Assembly (NCBI GenBank): GCA_034769895.1
Contig: CM068373.1
Location: 438,259,080 to 438,323,079 of the forward strand
DNA length: 64,000 bases
DNA from: Magicicada septendecula
Taxonomy: Eukaryota; Arthropoda; Insecta; Hemiptera; Cicadidae
Direction: 5' to 3'
The translations under genes were made by a program, and so were the position numbers. This document shows positions 34,141 to 45,694 of this stretch, in pieces (the stretch's first letter is position 1; every line of letters starts with the position of its first letter). The notes beneath the pieces are model-generated. The model was given only the letters and a program-made list of their open reading frames with translations. It did no database searches and had not been told where the DNA came from.

Positions 34141-35700
34141 TAATTGACTCTGGCCAATTATACAGGCTGCCTTCGTTGTAACAAGCTGAAATTTATTAAT
34201 CAAATCACCAAAACAATTAATATAAAAGGAAACTGGGGAGGGGAGACTGCTGATTTATGCACTCTGGCCAATTATACAGGCTGCCTTCGTTGTAACAAGC
34301 TGAAATTTATTAATCAAATCACAAAACAATTAATATAGAAAGGAAACTGGGGAGGGGAGACTGCTGATTTATGCACTCAATTTAGCAAGTACTAAAGATG
34401 ACATCTCTTTATTTATGACTGTTAGATTATACATAACATATCAAATTTTAACTTACAGTGAAATCGTAAGGGGTTTTCAACATTAAGATTTATAATACAG
34501 GTAGCGCATTTTACCTCGGATCCGAGTTTCTATATATTACTTAGGAATTTCAAGTTTACTCTACTCCATTACTGAATTACTTTATTACTCTTTATACCAT
34601 TTGAGGAATGGTTTCATTTAGTAGTGCGATGTTCCAACGCTACATCACACGAGTTATTTTACAACTTATGGTTACTGAAATTACTTGTTACAACATTTAT
34701 TCTTAAACTTTAGAGATTGTCATTTCAAAGTCTTTTAGTATACAATTACTTCTATTAAAAAAAAATACATATCCACGGAAGACCAGCTTCCGTGCTACCT
34801 CTTAGTTAAGTGTTTTAGTCCATGTAGTCCACGCGTGATTCTTCCGCACACTCTAGGTAGAGGGTTGTCATCGTGGTCGTCTTCCTGGTGAAGGTCCTTG
34901 GAGTCAACTAATGGTAGAGAGAGTTACGATGTCATGAAGTCGTCCTGTTCCTTGGTGGTTTGACAAATACAGTTGAGGTCTTCGTCTTCACATTTTACAT
35001 TTGGTAATAGAACGGTTGTATTTCACTTTACATATACAACCCTAAAATAACTTCAACTATCTTTCTAGATGTGAGATGTCACCTTTCGCACTTAATCTTC
35101 TACATTCTTCTTTACTGATACACACTACATACTCGTTACATAACTCTTCACACGGTTATTTAACTTAATAACAAAATAATAAAACATATTTTGTTGTAGC
35201 GCTCCGTTCTGAGCTGCTTACTGGCCGAACGACGCATCTCAAGTCTCTCTTACTATGTTCGGAAGGGTCAGTTAATCGCGCGGAGTTTACGCGTCGCAAT
35301 AAAATAGTTCCACATTTATCCTCTATTTAAAGGGTTAAAGTTTGACCTTTTAATTATCCAAAGCTATTCTTAATTACAGACTTTATTATAGCACACTACT
35401 GTGGTCTTGTTTATTTATTTAATTAATATCAAATTTACTAGTATTATTAGTTTGTTTAGGGGTCGGTATTCAAGTTAATGCCGGTTAGCGCATGTCTATG
35501 CAGGGTTAATTAACAAGGTTTTCCCTATCTGTACACTCGTATTCCTTTTTATTTTATTATTAAAACTCTTTATTAAATATTATTATAATTTTATGATAGC
35601 GATAAAATTTAGTTTAAATATGCGATTTTATTAAAATTTAAAATTTCTCAGTTTACATTACCTATTTATTAATTATTTTATTTTTAATTAATGAAATCGT
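34141..35700. mobile_element. ~1.55 kb insertion inside Pao RT, unclassified
   Basis: RT motifs stop on one side (about 34140) and resume near 35710, so about 1.55 kb is foreign. It is AT-rich with a GC-richer middle (35190-35300) and a 114 bp tandem duplication at one end. GACTCTG near 34146 and CAGAGTC near 35704 might mark its ends. No ORF over 70 codons with recognisable content. Possibly a nonautonomous element or solo LTR. Confidence 0.5.
34147..34374. repeat. Tandem duplication, 2 x 114 bp
   Basis: Copies 34147-34260 and 34261-34374 start ACTCTGGCCAATTATACAGG and differ by a few bases and compensating 1 bp indels. They sit at one edge of the insertion in the Pao RT. Confidence 0.92.
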
Positions 35701-35842
35701 CACAGAGTCCGAAACCGCTGTTTAGCACGGGCCAGCGAATCGCCCAGAGCCATATCACCAGACCTGCCAGAATTTTTCAACCATAGAAGTGAACCCTTTA
35801 TTGTCATTTCTGGCAATAAATGACGAAGGACGACAAGGAGAT
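35701..35842 (-). pseudogene. Pao RT N-terminal block
   Basis: In shifting minus frames this stretch encodes VEKFWQV and LGDSLARAKQRF, matching the conserved start of BEL/Pao reverse transcriptase (FW-x-x-E ... LG-S-x-x-A-x-x-R). It is cut off from the rest of RT by the 34141-35700 insertion. Confidence 0.6.
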
Positions 35843-36712
35843 TTAAATTTGAAAGGAAGATTTCCGGACCGGACACAATGTAACCCAGTCTAGTTTCCTT
35901 AAGAATGGGGAAGTTCCCGTCCCTGACAAATTTGCCTTAATCAAACTTAAGAAGAATTGGGCGCCCAGCAGAACGTCAATGTTCGAGGACGTGCTGAAGT
36001 TTCGGTCCGCTAGGAATATACCCTCGGTTAATCCCAACTGCGCAGGATCAAAAGATTCCGTGGGGAGATTGGGCAGGATTGAGAATTGTACGCTAGAATT
36101 GAATTTTTCGTACAGCGACTGTAAGGTAATAGTGGTGCTGTGGTGGGACCGACAGGACGCATTGTTGATGCCTGTAATTGACAACTCATTTTTTACAAGG
36201 TTCAATTTAAGTTTTTTGGCAAATACCTGTGTAATGAAATTCGCCTGGCTACCAGAGTTCAGTAAAATCCTGCAAAGGCGGGGTTTACCAGAATTTTCTA
36301 AGGTTTTGCACAACGCAGTATACAATAGTATGTTCCTATTAATTTTTAGTTTGAGGGCACAGTAGGTGGCATGTGCTGTATGTATTAAGGAGTGATGCTC
36401 CTTAGAGCAAGTTTTACAAGTGTGCTTATTTTTACATTCATTTACAGAAAGGCCCACCCGCAAGCAGTTAAAGCAGCATTTATTTTTAATTAAAAACTCC
36501 TTACGTTTGTCAACGGTTAACCCCTCAAATTGTTTACACGTATATAAGTGGTGGTTAGCACTCCACATTGCACATTGAATGTTTTTAGAATTAGCATGAT
36601 AGCTGACCGCCTTGCCTTGTTTTGAATTGTTTACATATTTTATCAGTTGTTTAGGCCTTGCTGAGTTGCCTGCCCGACCACTCTCGGAATCTGCCACCAC
36701 GGTTTCCAACAC
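35843..36712 (-). pseudogene. Pao nucleocapsid zinc knuckles plus aspartic protease
   Basis: A 289-codon frame. The first third has Cys/His clusters (CAMWSANHHLYTC, CCFNCLRVGLSVNEC, CKTCSKEHHSLIH) typical of the BEL/Pao Gag-PR junction. The protease follows, with RILLNSGSQANFITQ where the family has D-S-G-S-Q: the catalytic Asp codon now reads Asn. IDVLLGAQFFLSL is the later conserved strand. It would have cleaved Gag-Pol. Confidence 0.88.
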
Positions 36713-36993
36713 CGATCTCCTATTGTTTAAAACTCAATCAACCCTTCAAAATCGGGAAAGTTGACGTTAGAGAGTGACTCCTTCCAACGTTTGGAAGTAT
36801 TCAAGTCAATTTCGACGCTAATAGCTGAGTGACAATAAGCTCATACATATTTACGGGTAACGCCATAACCTTGGGAGCGTTTATGGTTGTGGTTCTCTTA
36901 TTTCTTTTATTATGAAATTTAGATATGCTACCCACCGATTGCCTATCGATAGAATTGATTTCAGTATATCTTCAACATGGTGGATGGCGATAA

Positions 36994-37592
36994 TTAGCTT
37001 ATTGTCAAATCTTGTCTTGAGTAACCCAAGGGCTCCGCCATAATTTTATTCTCACCGGTTATAGGCAGCGATTGTATAACTTGGAGCGCTTCATCCTTTA
37101 ATGAATTGTGTAAGTAATGAAACTTTTGTATGTTGGTAAGATCCAAGCGAGAATCTACCAAGGCGCTGAATATGTGTATTAGTGTTGCCACTCCATAACA
37201 TTTCCGCTAAATTCTGGGATTTTAATGGGCTCCAGTTGCATGACATGAGCGAATCTTTCCGCTCTACTGTCATTAGCAGTAGTATTAGAATTCTCAGTAA
37301 GATTAGTCGAGAATTTTTCTATAAGATTGTGCAGTTTGCACTCGATTATACATAAATCATCTTCGACCTGGATTCGATCGCTATCCGCGTCAAAAACAGC
37401 GTCCTCGGACAACTCGAGTTCGGATTGAATTATGTCATATTTGCGCTGGAGCTCCACCACCGACCTTAATTTAACATGCAACGCGTGGACGCCATTTTTT
37501 GTTATGTCGAAAGCATCCGCAAAAATATTGATTCTTGTTATTGAGGACTTAATAACGGCCCTTTGCCTTATGAGCTGTTTGCTTTCGGCCAT
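36994..37592 (-). pseudogene. Pao Gag N-terminal part
   Basis: Starts MAESKQLIRQRAVIKSSITR, the usual L-x-x-x-R-x-x-IKxxIT opening of BEL/Pao Gag, continues as a helical charged region and reaches LEPIKIPEFSGNVMEW (P-x-F-x-G-x-x-x-EW motif). A frameshift near 37180 leads to 37191-36994, with DLTNIQKFHYLHNSLKDEAL (the T-x-x-K-F-x-YL-x-x-x-L motif). The ATG at 37592 is about 660 bp from the LTR. Confidence 0.85.
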
Positions 37593-38255
37593 ATTGAGCG
37601 TATTAAGACGTGGAACGAAAGTAAAACAGGCAATTCAGTTCTCAGAAATATAACTACGTATTAATAGTTAAATAGAATAATTGAAAACAAATAATACAAC
37701 ATAACATAATGAGTACATAATAGTTCAAAATATACCATGGCAAAAACATCTTACTTGAACTTCCACTGATTCGAGATAATAAGCTACATACGGTTGTAGA
37801 GATTATCAGCTGATGTCGGATAAGAGTTAACCAGGATGACGTAGTTGCCGTTAAGTAGAACGGGTTGTTATCTCTTGAGATAGCGGCAGGCTCGTGACGT
37901 CGGATTTCTGCAATGCGGTGAGATAAGATGTGCCTGTCTGCCTCTGCGTAGATGTGTCGTACCTGTCCAATTCTGTCTGCGCTGCATGTAATAGATTGTC
38001 CGGTAGACACTTGCGAACTTATTGCAAACCGCAATTTTACGCATTTGATTTGCAAGTTAAATGATTTTGCGGAACTTACGCATAACAGTTTCAATGCCCT
38101 AATAATACTTGGACGCATACAGGTTATGCCACACTAATATCCGAAAACGGGCACACACTAACTCCCTTACGACGCTTAAAGTCCGTCACTCCTCACTGCT
38201 CGTAAGTTTTTACGCACCTTGAGATCGAAATTAAATCCAGCCCTGGTGGACCATA
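37593..38255 (-). other. Pao leader, with primer-site candidate next to LTR
   Basis: Noncoding leader. Two bases after the LTR end (minus) is TGGTCCACCAGGGCTGG (38253-38237), a candidate primer binding site by position and TGG start; the tRNA is not identified. Confidence 0.5.
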
Positions 38256-38676
38256 TGTTGCGTTGAACTTGCTGTCCCCTTGCGTAGCTTGGGGTTAACG
38301 GCTGTTCACACTTTAAACCATAGGATGGGTTTAAACAAAATATAAAACGATAAAGTGGACTGTATAAACGGTTTATCATAAAACACAGATTAAATTATAT
38401 TCATGCGAATCCGCGCGTGCCCGTACGACTGCATATCTAATAATTTAAGCTAATTAAAATTGAATTAATTGAGTCGTTCACATATTGGCGGCCATAAATT
38501 GAATTTTGCGTAACACACGCGCGGAACAGGCTGTTGCCTCCTGGAGCTCCGTGAGTCGACTGCTAGATTTTAATGGGGGGGGGGGGGCGGACCGACCTTA
38601 GCTCGTCCGGCTATAACGTGATATGCAGCCGACGTCACAGGCGAATCATGGTTTGAACACATTTTAAATCTGAACA
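38256..38676 (-). repeat. 5' LTR of Pao element
   Basis: 421 bp, TG...CA, similar to 30613-31010 with some substitutions, an expanded poly-G run near 38574-38587 and a few small indels. Confidence 0.93.
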
Positions 38677-38736
38677 TACACATTCTTGAATATTAATTGC
38701 TACACTTTCACATGTGAAACTTACTTTGTTTATTTT

Positions 38737-38780
38737 CCTCGTACGACGTTTCAGCGTGATGTTCGCCTTCCTCAACGAGG
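38737..38780 (-). ncRNA. Hammerhead-ribozyme-like motif (Penelope type), core mutated
   Basis: Minus strand: CCUCGU, UUGAGGA, a small stem-loop GGCG..CGCU, GAAA, C-GUC, then GUACGAGG. CCUCGU pairs with the final ACGAGG as stem I, GAAAC-GUC gives the very short stem III known for Penelope-like element hammerheads, and GUC is a good cleavage triplet. The core CUGANGA has U in place of the first C, so self-cleavage is doubtful. Confidence 0.45.
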
Positions 38781-40108
<1,328 letters not shown>

Positions 40109-40359
40109 GCAATTGCTTTGGATTTGCTTCTTAACAACCAAATTAATTATAAATATATCAGGACTCAGAACACTAATTTTTATAAAATTATACATACCTG
40201 TAAGCTCCTTTCAGCAGCTGACTTCATTGCTTTCAGTGTCATTAAAAGATGCCGGATCTGTTTTTTGCGTAGTCAAACTTTTCTACAGTTCCTATGTTTT
40301 CCTGAATTTCTGTAAATTCTGCAGACAGTGAGACTTTACATCTTTTTCTTAATAATAAA

Positions 40360-40382
40360 TTCGAGTCCCTGTTCGGGGGCCA
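40360..40382 (-). promoter_or_regulatory. Lysine-type primer binding site, left arm
   Basis: Minus strand TGGCCCCCGAACAGGGACTC, one base off the tRNA-Lys(UUU) primer site TGGCGCCCGAACAGGGAC, preceded by an LTR-like end GTAAAGTCTCA. Confidence 0.7.
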
Positions 40383-42059
40383 CTGAGACTTTACAAATTT
40401 ATTGTAAATAATAAAATCTTATTAAATTTTTAAAACTTCATTTTTCTTACGTTTGGGTTTTAATCCAGGATCGTATAGACGAAAACAGTTGCAGAGGGAT
40501 TATTTGGGTTGAGTTGCGAAATGATATTAACACAGTTTATGCTGACTAAAACTAATTATTTTTCTTATATTTAATGAAATTATGTTATTTCCTACACCTA
40601 TATAACAAAGGCTCAGCTTCCCCTCATTTCTTATCAACTAATACATCGATTATAAGTTTTTAGTTTTTCTTTTGTTAAATGGAAAGGACGTATAAAGTTA
40701 TCGGTATACAAAATGAGGATAAAACAATTCTTATGATTAATATTTTTACATGACTATAACAAGGTGTTTAATATGCTTAATGGCCCAGTACTTTGTTTCA
40801 CACACTCTTTCACCCTTTTTACATTTTTATATTTAACCCCCGTTATTAGAGCTCTTTATCTGTATTTATTTCATATGTTTATAAAATTTATTTAGTAGTT
40901 TTTGGGTTCCAAAAAGGTTGAACACTGTATGAATTGATATTTTATGCCCCTAATTCCGTACCGTTACAACAGGTCAAGATTTCTTTTTTCTTTTTTTCAA
41001 GATACGCTCTTTTCTGTTTCTTTAGTTGTAGGATACTTATTTCGTTTAAAGTTCTTCTAATATGACTCCGTCATTCGGAATATTTATAACGAGTGTATCT
41101 TCATTCTCCCTTTCCTCAGGGATCCTATTGTTAAATGTTCTACAAACAAGGTGAATATGTTTGCACATATTGTTTCGTATGGCAACACACAAAGTCATGA
41201 AAGCAAGAGTTACAGTGTATGCACTGTAAATGACATGATGTGCAGTGTTTAATACGTTTAACAGATATAATATGGCACAGATTATTTTATCCAGTCGTTT
41301 AATCCGTTTTCCTTTTAGATAACAATATTTTATTATTTTATTAAATTTTTCTATTGACCTGTTTGTGTTTATGCCTAAATGAATCCGATAACAGTAGGCC
41401 CATTGTTATACATATGATCTGTATTGTTTCTTATTAATATATTATTTTATAAAATATTCATAAAATGAATGTGTTTCTTCATCGTTAAACAGTCTTCTTA
41501 AAATTTCGTGGAGCATTTATAACAAATTAGTGTTCCTAGTCAGTAGTGATATATTTATAATCAGTGGACAACAAAATCCAGGAAGTCAAATTACATTAAG
41601 GTACTACATGAAAATTGAAATTTTTATTATTAAATAGAATCATATAATAAATGTTAAAATATGATTACGTTAAGGTAATATTTATTATTAAGAAAAATCG
41701 TTACAAGATAATTCGCTGCATGTGCCAACCAACTAAATTTCTAATAAAACCGCCAACTAAATTTCTTACAAAACCGCCAATATCTCGAAAACGAAAAGCC
41801 GATTTTATTGAAACAAAACCAAAATAAAATTTGGAATTTTCTATAATTTTTACTCTTTGACACCATATAGCTATCTCTCATAAAACAAAAGTTTTACGCA
41901 TGCCGAAAATTTCACTACATGAAAATAAAAAAAAACTTCATTACGTGGAACTATCTGAAGACTCTGTTTTTGAAAATTGTTAAAACTGTCGGTTAAAATG
42001 TATGCCTAAAATCATCCTCAAACTTCAAGAAACACGGTGGTGAAAGAATTTTAAAAATC
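40383..42059. other. AT-rich arm DNA, probable LTR end next to primer site
   Basis: The first part should be the LTR belonging to the lysine-type primer site; its outer edge cannot be set without a second copy. A 24 bp unit (CAACTAAATTTCT...ACCGC) is repeated in tandem at 41731-41778. No coding signal. Mirror: 61330-63006. Confidence 0.45.
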
Positions 42060-42300
42060 AGATCAGCTGTTACTGAACTTATGTCGGGCAATGAAACACA
42101 TTCGCATTCTCTCGCGCTCTCCGCCCCACCATATATATTCGTACTCTGTGCTCCACCCCACCATGCGGCTCGGTTATCGCCCCACGTGCCGCCAGATTTC
42201 ACGTCGAACACGACGCTATGGCTCATACACAGACTCAAGTAACATGACGGCGTGTGCATAACAGTTGGCTCACAGCTGTCTTACCTCCTTCTTTTTGTGT
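42060..42300. promoter_or_regulatory. CpG-rich block with internal TATA-like sequence
   Basis: A GC-rich island (CTCTCGCGCTCTCCGCCCC, then CCATATATATTCG, then a CpG-rich stretch) in AT-rich surroundings, mirrored at 61089-61329. It could be a promoter or an LTR segment; no transcript evidence. The 88-codon minus frame across it is not recognised. Confidence 0.3.
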
Positions 42301-42908
42301 AGCGCTCTGCCTTACCTCTTTCATAACCTGTATAAGTTTCTTTTTTTAGTTTTTTCTACACACTACACCCATTCTTAACCTGTAATATTTTTACATTGGA
42401 TAACACCTAGAGATGGCACAGTAAACTAAATTTCCAAATTTTTTAACTTTCCCCCTTCTTCCCCTGGACCCTTCATATTCATTAGTTACTGCAATTTCTT
42501 TTACTTAATTTTACAAATTATTTTACTTTGTTTACACTTTTATTGTTTACTTTGAGTAGATTTCATTTGCTATTTGTATAACCATTGCATACACACGCAT
42601 TCTGTGCTCAACTGTTTGTGAGTTATGACTGCTGTTTTAATAACAAAATAAATAAACACTAGATTCTTAGGTTTTTGCTAGAAATTTTCTGAAAACAAAT
42701 AAATGAATTTGGCCTTAGGAAAGCAAATGCATTAACAGACTTATACACAACTTTATATATTTACTTTTTGTAAATTGCAAATTATATATTTACTTTTCAT
42801 ATTTACGAACATTATTTTTGCTCTACTAATAAATATAAATAAAATTTTATATTATTATTTATATATTTACTTTGTATATATTTATATAAATTCATAAATT
42901 ACTTTCAG

Positions 42909-43463
42909 ATATATATTGCAGATGAGAACCCAGATTTTGTGCCAGACGTAGATGAAGAAGAGCACTATGAAAATGGCAACATAACTACAAGGCTGCCCAT
43001 ATAACAAAAAGCAGTGCCCAAGAAAATGCTTCTGCTGTTTGGTCTGATGTTGACATCCAACCACAGTTACCAGTTTTTGAAGAAGTAAAGTGCTTCTTCC
43101 ATTCCATGCTACCAGCAGTGAACTCTGTTGTTTTAGTGTTTTGTGATTCTGATATTATAAAAACAGAAACCAATAGATATACTGGAATAATAATTACAAA
43201 GTTAAGTAGGCAAAATAAATTAATAGAGCTCTCAGTGTGGGCTTTATGTGGTAGGCCTAATGTCATGTTACATAAAATGTGCAATATTTTTGCAATAATT
43301 TTCATATGCGCTTGTTGTTAAGACCAACAATAACTGACTACTGGAGTACAGATGTTATGTTAGGCTACTCTTTTGCAGGAAAGATAATGAAAAGAAAGAT
43401 TTTATCATAACTGATGCTTCCACTGGTTATATGCTAAACTATGAAATGTATACAGGAGTTTGA
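42909..43463 (+). pseudogene. piggyBac-type transposase remnant, left arm
   Basis: After an acceptor-like TTACTTTCAG the plus strand encodes an acidic start (IADENPDFVPDVDEEEHYEN), then in other frames KTETNRYTGIII, RPTITDYWSTDVMLGYSFAG and DFIITDASTGYMLNYEMYTG. ETN-x-Y, DYWST and TGY-x-LN-x-x-x-YTG are landmarks of piggyBac transposases. Between the last two the middle of the protein, with the first catalytic Asp, is deleted; several frameshifts. No TTAA-flanked ends found. Confidence 0.8.
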
Positions 43464-43547
43464 GACTGTAATAAGGCGCAAAGTTACATTATTTAAATTA
43501 TTATAATTTTGATATTAGATTTCTTTCTTTCTTTCTTTTATCATGAG

Positions 43548-44129
43548 TGTGAGAACTTATTTAAATTTGTCTCACTGTGGTCATATGTCAGTTGTTAATA
43601 AAAACCCCGAAAACCATAATTTCCTATATTCCCAAGCCCGTACAGGAGGAAAGGACCCTTTTAACCTTTTCACATGTCACATCGCCTTGAGTGATTGGTT
43701 GTCCGATGCTCCAGGAGGCCCAATCCGAACCTTGTGACCCGGCCGTGATCCCATAGTAACCAAAGTCTATAAAAACTGACAACAGTGAGATCGCGCTCTT
43801 ATTGTTCTTATTCGGCTTATTCTGATATAGTTTGCTAGAGAAGTCCTTTAACATTGGGGAGCGGGTCGGGTGTGTACCGCATGCGTCTTGATATATGTTC
43901 TCCATCACTCCTCATAACTACTGTGTGGTGTGCTGCGTGTTGTAAGTACTGAAATGTAATTCTACAAGAGTGTTCAAAAGTGTTTCATGAGTATGATCTA
44001 AACATCAATTTTGCTAAATGTTAAATAAAAAAATTTTTATTGTAAAGCTGGACTCTGTAACCAATCATTTCACACAACCTACTCACGTTGCTTAATAATT
44101 TGTTGTTGATTCACTGCTCGGTCACGACA
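43548..44129 (+). repeat. 5' LTR of errantivirus-like element, left arm
   Basis: 582 bp starting TGTGAGAACTT and ending CGGTCACGACA. It contains a TATA box (TCTATAAAAACTG, about 43768) and AATAAA (about 44025), and is followed two bases later by a primer site. No 3' partner exists in the window: the element is cut at the palindrome centre. Confidence 0.7.
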
Positions 44130-44131
44130 AA

Positions 44132-44149
44132 TGGTGGCAGCTGTGGTGG
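44132..44149 (+). promoter_or_regulatory. Primer binding site of errantivirus-like element, left arm
   Basis: TGGTGGCAGCTGTGGTGG follows the LTR at once. It would pair with a tRNA ending in CAGCTGCCACCA; tRNA not identified. Mirror at 59240-59257. Confidence 0.55.
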
Positions 44150-45694
44150 GATAGGTTGCAAAAGACCTACAAAAAGGTGTGAAGTGATTGGGTGGAGATT
44201 ATTATAAATTTGGCAGACGGTTCTTTTGCATAAAAATGTGTTATAGATAATGTGTTGTTAAAATATGATTGTTTAACGACTGTTTACTGAATAGTTTATT
44301 TCTTTTGTATGGTCATGATATAATGTTTGAATGTTTAAAATAAGAATAATTTTATGTTTATGTAAATGTTAACATATCTGATGTAATTGATAAGCCTGGT
44401 TTATTTCTCTTTGACGATTATATGTTTTACGCATACTGTTATATTCCGAAAGATTAGCTTCTAAAGACAATAGGAACGCTATTTGATATATTTATATTTT
44501 ACGTAACAGTAAATTTTTAACTACTTTTAAATATGAACATGGAAATGAAGTCAAGTTGATTCAGAAGTATGAATATTCATTTTCTTTAACAGTAGATGAC
44601 TTACTATGTAAAGTCCGAGAGGAAAGAAAAAATGCAATAATTGAAGAGTGCTTTGAGATATTAAACAAAGAAATTTGCATTACTCTAGGAAAGACGATTT
44701 GGAATTGAAGTAAACAAATATATTTTGGTACCGTATATCTATTGTTCAGTAGCACATGCACCACGGGTATATGCGGGGAGGGTACAAACCAGTTGAAGAC
44801 TGAAGGACTACGAAATATCTATTGTGTCAGTTAGAAAGATAATTGTTTAAGACTGTTAACACCTTAATGTGTTACTCTCTTATATATTCATTTAATGTCT
44901 ATGGGATCGGGTTTAAGAAAAAGTAAAAATAGAACTGAGTTTATGTCTGAATCTCGAAATTTTGGTTTACCTGTGGGATAAGTGACTAATCGAGACCCGT
45001 TGTCTCCTAACTTGTACATGTGAGTAGGGACCAGAGTAGGTACCATCACCACCTACTACCAACACGTAAGTCCAGCAAACTTACCTAGTCCTTCTGTGTC
45101 ACAAAGTATTCCTTTAACTGCGCCAGTTGTTAAGTTACATACAGTACGTTTTGTACCTCTGTTAGAACAAACCTTACCTGAACAACCTGTGTACGATATA
45201 CCAAAGAAATCTTCATGAGTGGTCGCCCTATTTACTACTTACCCATCACTGACCCAGATGTACTGTTAGAAGGGTGTGAAACTGTATTATGTACTCTTCT
45301 ACAACGGATAATTGAGAGGTATATTAATGGGCATTCGAACTGTACTGACGAAGAAAGGGTAAATAGAGTCAAAATAGTTAAACTAGAGATAGAGTTCACT
45401 ACGTGATCTTGTAAACGAATGGGTAGTCTGTGTGGGTACATTTTGTTTTTATTATTCGGAATACTTATTTGTATAAGCTTTGAAATCTTTATTATTTGGT
45501 ACTGTGAATATAGTGTCTTTGAACTGTTATGGTGTACGTTTACTGTTATCACTTCCTGCAACCACAACCACAGAGTAGATAAGCACTCGACAGACAGTTA
45601 TTAATGTTGCAGTTGTTTAATCAGCTTTCTTATATTTCTATTGTAAAACGTGCAATATTATAAACAAAAATTGAACCTGGAAAAAAAGGTAATT
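44150..45694 (+). other. Long leader before gag, with two short ORFs
   Basis: 1.5 kb between primer site and gag. Two adjacent plus-strand ORFs stand out: 45215-45406 (63 codons, MSGRPIYYLPITDPDVLLEG start, acidic) and 45419-45604 (61 codons, with a hydrophobic span around ILFLLFGILICISFEIFII, possibly a membrane segment). Both are kept in the right arm (57983-58174 and 57785-57970) with one residue changed in total. Function unknown; they may be chance. Confidence 0.35.

Larger units (their letters stand above)
30613..38676 (-). mobile_element. BEL/Pao LTR retrotransposon, degenerate
   Basis: Two LTRs (30613-31010 and 38256-38676) share TG...CA ends. Flanks tatac (30608-30612) and tacac (38677-38681) form a 5 bp target duplication with one mismatch. 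On the minus strand the order is Gag, zinc knuckles plus protease, RT, RNase H and integrase, as in BEL/Pao. A 1.5 kb insertion separates the first RT blocks from the rest, and a minisatellite sits near the 3' end. Numerous frameshifts exclude activity. Confidence 0.92.

Noticed and set aside
45215-45406. Part of a host gene exon
   Set aside because: It lies between the LTR primer site and gag of the errantivirus-like element in both arms and has no splice signals; kept only as an uncertain short ORF.
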